Assembly (NCBI GenBank): GCA_018668595.1
Contig: JABJCP010000009.1
Location: 1 to 62,734, forward strand
DNA length: 62,734 nt
Reading direction: 5' to 3'
Source: Candidatus Woesearchaeota archaeon
Lineage (GTDB): Archaea; Nanobdellota; Nanobdellia; Woesearchaeales; UBA11576
Under the pieces are notes generated by a model that saw only the letters and a list, made by a program, of their open reading frames with translations, searched no databases and was not told the DNA's origin. Of the stretch, positions 34,109 to 40,411 are shown piece by piece (the first letter of the stretch is position 1; each line of letters opens with the position of its first letter). Made by a program: the position numbers and the translations under genes.

Positions 34109-34783
34109 ATGAAAACAATGGAGAAAAAAAATATAAAACAAATACTAAAAGAAGAATATGATCGAGACATTAGATACGAACGGTTTTCTTTTAGAATAAG
34201 AGAAAATTTGAAAAAATTAGGTATTACTACTGTAGGAACTTTATGCGAAAAAGTATGTGCATTAGATCAAAGTAGTTCTGCAAAGACAAGAGATAAATTA
34301 CGCGAGCAAGGTTTTGAAACAGATACAATTCGTGAACTGAGAAAGCATAAGTATTTTTCAAGTATTCTTGATGCAGATAGCAAAGCAAAATTATTAACAA
34401 TTGATGAGTTCGTAGGTGAAGTAGAACAAGGAAATATTAATTTTGGAGATGATCATAGATATGCTCTTTTTCATACAGAAGAAAAGGATTATTTGCGAAT
34501 ATTTTCTAAATCTGATCGTTCAGGTTACACTGAAAATGGAGTATGTCCTGATTTACTCATGCATAATTATTTTGGAGAAGAATCCAGAAAACTTGGACTA
34601 GCTAAACATCCTAAATTAGTACATCAAGGAATTTTATCAGGAGGTATTGATGGTAGAGAAATATCTCTACTGTTTTTATCAGGAAAAAAATGTATTTACA
34701 AAAAAGATAACTTAGGATTAAAAATATGCTTAGCACATGAACTTAAAGAGGGTGTAATATACAGAATGCACGAAATTTATTAA
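34109..34783 (+). CDS. Unknown protein divergent from TrmB C (224 aa)
   Basis: The start at ATG 34109 is set by a GAGGTG site 7 nt upstream. The N-terminal third is helical, with FRIRENLKKLGITTVGTLCE, a helix-hairpin-helix-like segment resembling the C-terminal domain of RNA polymerase alpha. The rest is an alpha/beta region that I do not recognise. It is probably controlled by TrmB C. About 70 bp of poly-T-rich sequence follows it before linker copy 6. Confidence 0.68.
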   Translation: MKTMEKKNIKQILKEEYDRDIRYERFSFRIRENLKKLGITTVGTLCEKVCALDQSSSAKTRDKLREQGFETDTIRELRKHKYFSSILDADSKAKLLTIDEFVGEVEQGNINFGDDHRYALFHTEEKDYLRIFSKSDRSGYTENGVCPDLLMHNYFGEESRKLGLAKHPKLVHQGILSGGIDGREISLLFLSGKKCIYKKDNLGLKICLAHELKEGVIYRMHEIY

Positions 34784-34834
34784 TTTTTTTTAATTTTTAT
34801 CTTTTTTTTATTTTTTTTTGAAATAATATTTTCA

Positions 34835-35037
34835 TTAAAAATATTTTTACTTTTCCAATAATCCCTCCAACAATTCCAAATATTTTTCAACTTTTCTGAA
34901 AGATTTTCCGTCGAGAACCACTGGACACTGGACTTGGTTGTGTGAGACTTATAAACTAGTTATTTAATTAATATAATTTATGAATATCAAAAAAATTCAG
35001 TCAAATAATTATGATTTATTGATTAAAAATATAGGGG
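34835..35037 (+). repeat. ~200-bp direct repeat, copy 1 (linker plus start of DUF1016 B)
   Basis: Near-identical to 36981-37183: about a dozen differences by eye over ~200 bp, continuing through the promoter, the start codon and the first ~20 codons. It marks a recent duplication of the promoter plus gene start; identity drops further inside the genes. Confidence 0.8.
34861..34956 (+). promoter_or_regulatory. Linker/promoter element, copy 6 (upstream of DUF1016 B)
   Basis: Begins ATCCCTCCAACAATTC as in copies 1-3, has the GATTTTCCGTCGAGAACCAC block, the core CACTGGACACTGGAC (34919-34933) and TATA ttataaa from 34949, with ATG 31 nt later. It lies more than 30 kb from copies 1-5. Confidence 0.8.
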
Positions 35038-35984
35038 ATATTTTAACAAGCAGTAGAACTCAAGCATATAGGGCTATTAATAAAATTCTTGTAAAAACTT
35101 ATTGGGAAATTGGGAAACAGATTAGGGATTTTGAACAAAGAGGTAATGAACGAGCAGATTATGGTAGTTCTTTGTTAGATTGTTTATCTCGTGATTTAAA
35201 ATTAAAGTGTGGTAAAGGTTTTAGTAGGCGAAATATATTGGATATGAGGAGGTTTTATGGTAAATATAGAATTTGGCAGACAGTGTCTGCCAAATTAAGT
35301 TGGAGTCACTATATTGAACTTTTAAGCTTAGATGATGATTTAGAAAGAAATTTTTATGAAAAACAATGCGGTAAAGAAATGTGGTCTGTAAGGGAACTAA
35401 GGAGACAGATTAATTCAGCTCTTTTTCATAGACTTTCTTTGAGTAAAGATAAAAAAGGAGTGTTACAACTTTCACAACAAGGTCAAATAATTAAAACTCA
35501 CAAAGATGTTATTAAAGATCCTTATATTCTCGAATTTCTAAATATTTCTGAGCATAATAAATTAAATGAAAAAAGTTTAGAGAATAAAATTATTGAAAAT
35601 TTAAAGATGTTCTTATTAGAGCTTGGAAAAGGTTTTACTTTTGTTGCTAATCAATATAGGATATCAATTGGAACTAAGCATTTTTACGTCGACTTAGTTT
35701 TTTATCACAGGATACTGCAATGTTTTGTGCTTATTGATCTTAAGTTAGGTGATTTTTCGCATCAAGATGTGGGTCAGATGAATCTTTATCTTAATTACTT
35801 TACAAAAGAGGAAAATACAGAGCAGGATAATAAACCTATAGGTCTTATTTTGGCAGCACAAAAAAATGATGTTGACGTTGAATTTGCTTTAGGAGGGATA
35901 AGTAACAACCTTTTTGTGTCTAAATATAAATTGTATTTACCAGATAAGGAATCATTAGAAAAAGAAGTACGTAAATTGTTGTAA
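34980..35984 (+). CDS. DUF1016-family PD-(D/E)XK nuclease (paralog B)
   Basis: 334 aa, same architecture as the gene at 3341. N domain: RAINKILVKTYWEIGKQI, FSRRNILDMRRFYGKY, KLSWSHYIELLSL. Nuclease domain: FYVDLVFYH (Asp) and CFVLIDLKLG (D-x-K instead of E-L-K in paralog A), followed by HQDVGQMNLYLNYF. The Asp variant still fits PD-(D/E)XK. It is most similar to paralog C 2 kb downstream, with which it shares a near-identical promoter and first ~20 codons. Leaderless start behind linker copy 6. Confidence 0.88.
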   Translation: MNIKKIQSNNYDLLIKNIGDILTSSRTQAYRAINKILVKTYWEIGKQIRDFEQRGNERADYGSSLLDCLSRDLKLKCGKGFSRRNILDMRRFYGKYRIWQTVSAKLSWSHYIELLSLDDDLERNFYEKQCGKEMWSVRELRRQINSALFHRLSLSKDKKGVLQLSQQGQIIKTHKDVIKDPYILEFLNISEHNKLNEKSLENKIIENLKMFLLELGKGFTFVANQYRISIGTKHFYVDLVFYHRILQCFVLIDLKLGDFSHQDVGQMNLYLNYFTKEENTEQDNKPIGLILAAQKNDVDVEFALGGISNNLFVSKYKLYLPDKESLEKEVRKLL

Positions 35985-36045
35985 TTAGTTCAAAGGATTA
36001 TAGTATTAATTCGTTGGAACAAAGTTAAATCAAATTCTATAAGTT

Positions 36046-36924
36046 CTATTCAATAACATTTATTTCACCATCCAAAGAATATATATTTTCAATAATTTTT
36101 TCTATTTTTTCTGAATATTTGTCTATATTTTTATGTTTTATTCTAACTGTTGTTCCAAGTAGTCTATATTGAAAGAATAATTCTAGAATTTTATATATTT
36201 TATTAGGATGGTTTTTGTTTGTTTTTTGATTATAATAATTGATTAGTTCTTTTTTCTCGTCTAAACTAATTTTCAAAGATTCAATAAAAAATACTAAGTC
36301 TTCTGCACTTGGTGCTAATCGAGAGTTTTCCCAGTCAATTATTAATATATTTTTATTAACTAATATGTTTCTGTTTACAAAGTCTCCATGTATTGTGCAG
36401 TTTGATTCTGTTTTAATTATTTTGTAATATTTACTAAATGCGTCTAAAATTTTGAATAGTTTTTTTTCGCAATATTTTTGAGGTAAGAATTCATTTAATC
36501 TTAGTTTTGCTTCTTCTAATTTATCTTTATAATCTTTGACAGCATTAGAACCACTATTTGTTTTCAGGTTATGAATCTTTATTATGAAATCAAGCGCTTT
36601 TTTACAACTATTGATATTATATTTTAATTGTTTTCCTGAAAAATAGTTGGTTAAATACCAATCTTTTCCATAAGTTAATAGATTAGGAACTTCGTCAAAT
36701 TTTGAAAATATTTTTAATGCGTTTAATTCTCTTTGAAAACTTAACAAATGACTTTTTTGGTGTTTAACAAATCCCATCTCTTGAGCATTAAAAATTTTTA
36801 ATATGTAGTGTTTATTATTTGCTGTAATTTTGAGAACTCTATTTTTTGAACTAATTAAAATATCTTCAAAAACTAATTCTGAGTCTAAATATTCTTCAAG
36901 TTTTTGTTTAATATCTGCTCTCAT
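36046..36924 (-). CDS. Aminoglycoside phosphotransferase-like (APH/choline kinase fold) kinase
   Basis: 292 aa. The catalytic loop is IHGDFVNRNIL (HxDxxxxN) and the metal motif IIDWENSRLAPSAEDL (DxE), both as in APH/choline/homoserine kinases. The N-lobe has KHYILKIFN with the ATP Lys. Unlike the kinase-like protein at 18690, all catalytic residues are present. The substrate is unknown. It lies between two DUF1016 genes on the opposite strand and may be a passenger caught in their duplication. Confidence 0.87.
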   Translation of the reverse strand: MRADIKQKLEEYLDSELVFEDILISSKNRVLKITANNKHYILKIFNAQEMGFVKHQKSHLLSFQRELNALKIFSKFDEVPNLLTYGKDWYLTNYFSGKQLKYNINSCKKALDFIIKIHNLKTNSGSNAVKDYKDKLEEAKLRLNEFLPQKYCEKKLFKILDAFSKYYKIIKTESNCTIHGDFVNRNILVNKNILIIDWENSRLAPSAEDLVFFIESLKISLDEKKELINYYNQKTNKNHPNKIYKILELFFQYRLLGTTVRIKHKNIDKYSEKIEKIIENIYSLDGEINVIE

Positions 36925-36980
36925 AATAAAATTTAAACTAGTAGTTTATTTAAATTTTTCTTAAAATTAATTATAATTTC

Positions 36981-37183
36981 TTAAAAATATTTTTACTTTT
37001 CCAATAATCCCTCCAACAATTCCAAATATTTTTCAACTTTTCTGAAAGATTTTCCGTCGAGAACCATTGGACACTGGACATGCGCGTGTGAAACTTATAA
37101 ACTAGTTATTTAATTAATGTGATTTATGAATATCAAAAAAATTCAGTCAAATAATTATAATTTGTTGATTGAAAATATAGGGA
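36981..37183 (+). repeat. ~200-bp direct repeat, copy 2 (linker plus start of DUF1016 C)
   Basis: Partner of the repeat at 34835-35037, same orientation, 2146 bp downstream. Recombination between the two would delete DUF1016 B and the APH gene. Confidence 0.8.
37007..37102 (+). promoter_or_regulatory. Linker/promoter element, copy 7 (upstream of DUF1016 C)
   Basis: Core with one change (CATTGGACACTGGAC, 37065-37079), TATA ttataaa from 37095 and ATG 31 nt later. The rest matches copy 6 almost base for base. Confidence 0.8.
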
Positions 37184-38139
37184 CTATTTTAGAGAAAGGC
37201 AGAACTGATGCGTATAGGGCTGTTAATTTAATTATTGTGAAGACTTATTGGGAAATAGGTAGGCGAATCGTTGAGTATGAGCAGAATGGTTCTGAAAAAG
37301 CAAAATATGGTTATTCGATTCTGAAAAATTTATCAAAAGATTTGAAAATAAGATATGGTGCAGGATTTAGTAAAAGTAATGTATATTTTATGAGATTATT
37401 TTATATTAAATATAGAACATTCCAGACAGTGTCTGGAAAATTAAGTTGGAGTCATTATGTTGAATTGGTAGGGCTTAGTGATGTTGTTGCAAGGAACTTT
37501 TATGAAAAACAAGCAGTGATTGAAAATTGGTCTGTGAGAGAACTTAAAAGGCAGATTAATTCTGCGTTATTTTATCGAGTAACTTCGAAAATGCCTAAAA
37601 AACAGATTTTAGATATTTCTCAAAAGGGGTTTGAAATAATTTCTGCAACAGATATTGTTAAAGATCCTTATATTTTCGAATTTCTAAATATTTCTGAGAA
37701 CGAAAAGCATTCTGAAAAAGAATTAGAGCAGAAAATAATTAATAATTTACAAATGTTTATTTTAGAACTTGGAAAAGGTTTTACTTTTGTAAAAAGGCAA
37801 TTTCGAATCACTCTTGATAATAATCATTTTTATGTAGATTTAGTTTTTTATCATAGGATTCTTAGGTGTTTTGTATTGTTTGATTTAAAAATTGGTAAAG
37901 TTAGTCATAAAGATATTGGTCAAATGAATGTGTATCTTAATTATTTTAAAGAAGAAGAAAAAGAAATAGGAGATGCTGAACCTATAGGTATTATTTTATC
38001 TGCTGAAAAAGATCATTTTCTTGTAAAATATGCGTTGGGAGGTTTATCAAATAAGTTGTTTGTGTCAAAATATCCGTTTTATCTTCCTGATAAAAAAGAG
38101 TTAGAATCGAAGCTTTGTGAAATTTTAAAAAAGAGATAA
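37126..38139 (+). CDS. DUF1016-family PD-(D/E)XK nuclease (paralog C)
   Basis: 337 aa, third member. N domain: RAVNLIIVKTYWEIGRRI, FSKSNVYFMRLFYIKY, KLSWSHYVELVGL. Nuclease domain: FYVDLVFYH and CFVLFDLKIG (D-x-K), then HKDIGQMNVYLNYF. It is more similar to B than to A throughout. Leaderless start behind linker copy 7. It converges on the thioredoxin-fold gene, 28 bp away. Confidence 0.88.
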   Translation: MNIKKIQSNNYNLLIENIGTILEKGRTDAYRAVNLIIVKTYWEIGRRIVEYEQNGSEKAKYGYSILKNLSKDLKIRYGAGFSKSNVYFMRLFYIKYRTFQTVSGKLSWSHYVELVGLSDVVARNFYEKQAVIENWSVRELKRQINSALFYRVTSKMPKKQILDISQKGFEIISATDIVKDPYIFEFLNISENEKHSEKELEQKIINNLQMFILELGKGFTFVKRQFRITLDNNHFYVDLVFYHRILRCFVLFDLKIGKVSHKDIGQMNVYLNYFKEEEKEIGDAEPIGIILSAEKDHFLVKYALGGLSNKLFVSKYPFYLPDKKELESKLCEILKKR

Positions 38140-38167
38140 GAAAAAAATTTAAAAAATTATCAAACAT

Positions 38168-38902
38168 CTAACAATTTCCCGAAGGGACTGCACTTCCAGA
38201 GTTCGCTACAACATCTCCACACGCTTCTGGAGCATCTGCAAACTCAGCACAAATTGCTTGTTGGAATCCTTGTGATGTTCGTTGCCCTTTGTATGGTACT
38301 CCATTAAGGTATATTGTTGGACTTCCTCGAGCTCCTTTTGCACTTGCTGCATCAAAAGAGGCTGCGGTAAGTTGTTGTCCTTCTTCACCAAGATAACAGT
38401 CTTCAATTGTTTCAACATCGAGTCCGTTTTCTTCAGCACAGCCTTTCCAATTTCCAGGAATCGCTTTTGCATTTTTGTTCATGCAAGTTATCAAGTCAAT
38501 GTATTTTACAGGTTCATATTTCTTAGCACATAAATGCACAACAGCTCCATCAACTTCAGTTTGTCCGTGCATTGATGATAATTCTCCGCCTTGATTGTTG
38601 CCAATAAAGTTTAACTGGAAATCAACATTTTCACCTAGACTTTTTAGTACTGGTGCAATCGCATCTTCTACTTGTGTTCCGTATGGACACTGACTCATTA
38701 CATAAAACTCTACAGTTACTGCGTCGTCAGATAATTCTAGAGAGTCTGTTTTAGTTGTTTCTTTTACAACTCCGCCAACACATCCTGCAACTCCTGTCGC
38801 AAGATTATTTATTGAAACTTGATTCATAATTACAACAATTCCTATAACTAAAAGTAGAACAAGTTCAATTTTTAACCATTTACTAACATCGTTTTTTTTC
38901 AT
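38168..38902 (-). CDS. Membrane-anchored thioredoxin-fold (DsbA/GILT-like) protein with CPYG site
   Basis: 244 aa. The N-terminal helix (about 10-27, LKIELVLLLVIGIVVIM) anchors an extracytoplasmic domain. VEFYVMSQCPYGTQVEDAIA carries a redox-like site with only the first Cys (CPYG in place of CxxC), and GSPTIYLNGVPYKG is the cis-Pro/end region of DsbA-like folds. Further Cys pairs (LCAKK, ITCMN, GCAEE, DCYLG, ICAEF, EACGD) suggest disulphides, as in GILT-like reductases. A GAGGTG site precedes the ATG. It lies downstream of S12-S7 on the same strand. Confidence 0.75.
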   Translation of the reverse strand: MKKNDVSKWLKIELVLLLVIGIVVIMNQVSINNLATGVAGCVGGVVKETTKTDSLELSDDAVTVEFYVMSQCPYGTQVEDAIAPVLKSLGENVDFQLNFIGNNQGGELSSMHGQTEVDGAVVHLCAKKYEPVKYIDLITCMNKNAKAIPGNWKGCAEENGLDVETIEDCYLGEEGQQLTAASFDAASAKGARGSPTIYLNGVPYKGQRTSQGFQQAICAEFADAPEACGDVVANSGSAVPSGNC

Positions 38903-38962
38903 AGTAACACCTCATCTATTGAACAATGCTTTGGGTTTTTCAAGATCAAAGAAATATTATTT

Positions 38963-39565
38963 TTATCTACTACTATCTGCTTGTCTTTCTAGCTCAAGTT
39001 TTTTTGCAATTGCACCGCTTGTTGGTTTCATTTCATATGCATCCATTATTTCTTGTGCTAGTGTATCGACCATGCTTTTTCTAGTATTGAATGATTTATG
39101 ATAAGCAAGTTGTGACATTAATTTTATTGCTTGATCAACTCTTCTTTGGGGTGCACACTCTACTGCTTTAGGGTATTTTGCTCCACCATATTCGATTGTG
39201 ATAATTTCTTCTCTAGGTGCTGCATATTCAACAGCTTTGATTAATACTTCAACAGGATTCATGTTCATTTTTTTCTCTATGAGTTCTAAGGTTTTAACCA
39301 TTATATTATATACAGTATTTCCTTTTCCTGTTTGGTGTCCAGAAGTGATTTTGTGTTTTTTTGCTCTGTGTCCTGTTGTCATAAGTCTGTTGATAAATCT
39401 TTCAACTACAAACACATCTGTTTTGTGGAATCTAAACTTTGCTGCTTTTCCGCCCGTTCTTGGTACAATTCGAGGTGTTAGACAGATTGCTGATTTTAAT
39501 CCTTCATCTTCTATTGTAACTCCTTGTAAACTCCATCTATTGAATGCTAATATTTCTTCTACCAT
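38963..39565 (-). CDS. rps7: 30S ribosomal protein S7
   Basis: 200 aa, archaeal-type uS7. Recognised by NRLMTTGHRAKKHKITSGHQ, TGKGNTVYNIMVKTLELIEK, NPVEVLIKAVEYAAPREE and KAVECAPQRRVDQAIKLM, with SFNTRKSMVDTLAQEIMDAY near the end. uS7 nucleates the small-subunit head. It starts 2 bp after the S12 stop, so it is an operon with S12. Elongation factor genes that often follow in archaea are absent here. Confidence 0.95.
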   Translation of the reverse strand: MVEEILAFNRWSLQGVTIEDEGLKSAICLTPRIVPRTGGKAAKFRFHKTDVFVVERFINRLMTTGHRAKKHKITSGHQTGKGNTVYNIMVKTLELIEKKMNMNPVEVLIKAVEYAAPREEIITIEYGGAKYPKAVECAPQRRVDQAIKLMSQLAYHKSFNTRKSMVDTLAQEIMDAYEMKPTSGAIAKKLELERQADSSR

Positions 39566-39567
39566 TT

Positions 39568-40005
39568 TTATTTACGAGCTTTTTCAAGCTTTCCTCTTAA
39601 AAGTGCACTTAAGCTTTGATCATTAACTTTTGTTACTTGCCATCTTACTCCTGGAATATCTCCTTTAGAACGACCCATGTTTCCGCCAATACACTCGATC
39701 ATTACTTCGTCGTGTTCATCTACTAGCTTTGTTGCGCCATCTCCAGGTAGGAATGCAGTAACTTGTCTTGCATTTTTGATTAGTTGTACTCTTACGCATT
39801 TACGCATAGCTGAGTTCGGCTGCTTTGCTTCGAGCTGTAATTTCTCTAAAACGATCCCTTTAGCCTGCGATGATCCTTGCAACGGATCAGATTTAGCTTT
39901 TAGGTTTTTTACTCGTTTAACAAACCATTTATCTTTCCATCTTTGTTCATCGCGCCGTTTAGATAATTTAGTCGCTGCATTAATTCCTTTTGTCTTTTTT
40001 GCCAT
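39568..40005 (-). CDS. rps12: 30S ribosomal protein S12 (archaeal/eukaryotic type)
   Basis: 145 aa from ATG 40005 ([20 protein letters not shown]). The decoding-centre loop [18 protein letters not shown] and [17 protein letters not shown] match uS12 of the archaeal/eukaryotic kind, with the extended N-terminus. A TATA box (tttataaa, about 40028-40036) lies 25 nt upstream, so translation is leaderless; a TTG three codons earlier is unlikely as the start. Confidence 0.95.
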   Translation of the reverse strand: MAKKTKGINAATKLSKRRDEQRWKDKWFVKRVKNLKAKSDPLQGSSQAKGIVLEKLQLEAKQPNSAMRKCVRVQLIKNARQVTAFLPGDGATKLVDEHDEVMIECIGGNMGRSKGDIPGVRWQVTKVNDQSLSALLRGKLEKARK

Positions 40006-40076
40006 ATTGCACAAGATTTATGAGATGTTTATAAATCTATCGGATAATTAGCTGTGTGAACTGTTGTAGAGAGTCT

Positions 40077-40250
40077 CTAGTGGTGAGCTAACTGTAATGC
40101 GGTTTCTAGCTCGCGTAGTTCTTGTTCTATTTTTTTATCATCAACAATTCTAAATAATCTATTGATTTTTAAGAAAATAATTGTTTTTGTTAAAATCTTA
40201 GTAATATGAGATTTATTTATTTTTTCGTGATGTTTGAGTTTGTTAATCAT
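40077..40250 (-). CDS. Small helical protein (57 aa) or remnant
   Basis: ATG 40250 to TAG 40077 encodes a charged helical peptide (MINKLKHHEKINKSHITKIL ... ELRELETALQLAHH). The frame remains open and coil-like for about 16 more codons upstream without an ATG, GTG or TTG, so either the start is unusual or the 5' end is lost. It lies between the S12 promoter and linker copy 8. Confidence 0.4.
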   Translation of the reverse strand: MINKLKHHEKINKSHITKILTKTIIFLKINRLFRIVDDKKIEQELRELETALQLAHH

Positions 40251-40344
40251 CTGTTCTACTATTTCTTGTAATTCTTTTTGTTCTAGGCGTAGATTATTCT
40301 AATATTTTGTTTTGTCAAGATTACTTTTTTCAATTCGATTTGCT

Positions 40345-40381
40345 CACTGGACACTGGACTTATAGACGTAAACTATTTAAA
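40345..40381 (+). promoter_or_regulatory. Linker core/promoter, copy 8 (upstream of Lhr)
   Basis: An exact CACTGGACACTGGAC (40345-40359) stands 14-15 bp before a TATA-like tatttaaa, the same geometry as in the seven accessory-gene copies. The longer upstream part of the linker is absent. The Lhr ATG lies about 36 nt after the TATA. Confidence 0.75.
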
Positions 40382-40411
40382 GAGATGACCTAAAATTAAG
40401 TTAGGTCTATT

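Noticed and set aside
36046-36924. APH gene as an antibiotic-resistance determinant
   Set aside because: The fold is shared by many small-molecule kinases, and there is no resistance context. It is called only as APH-like kinase.
38206-38533. Frames of 80-90 codons overlapping the thioredoxin-fold gene
   Set aside because: The main frame has a membrane anchor, redox-like motif and ribosome binding site. The others have no support.
232-40359. The recurring CACTGGACACTGGAC element as a CRISPR-like array
   Set aside because: Copies are hundreds to thousands of bases apart, each before a gene and at a fixed distance from a TATA box. There are no equal-length spacers and no cas genes.
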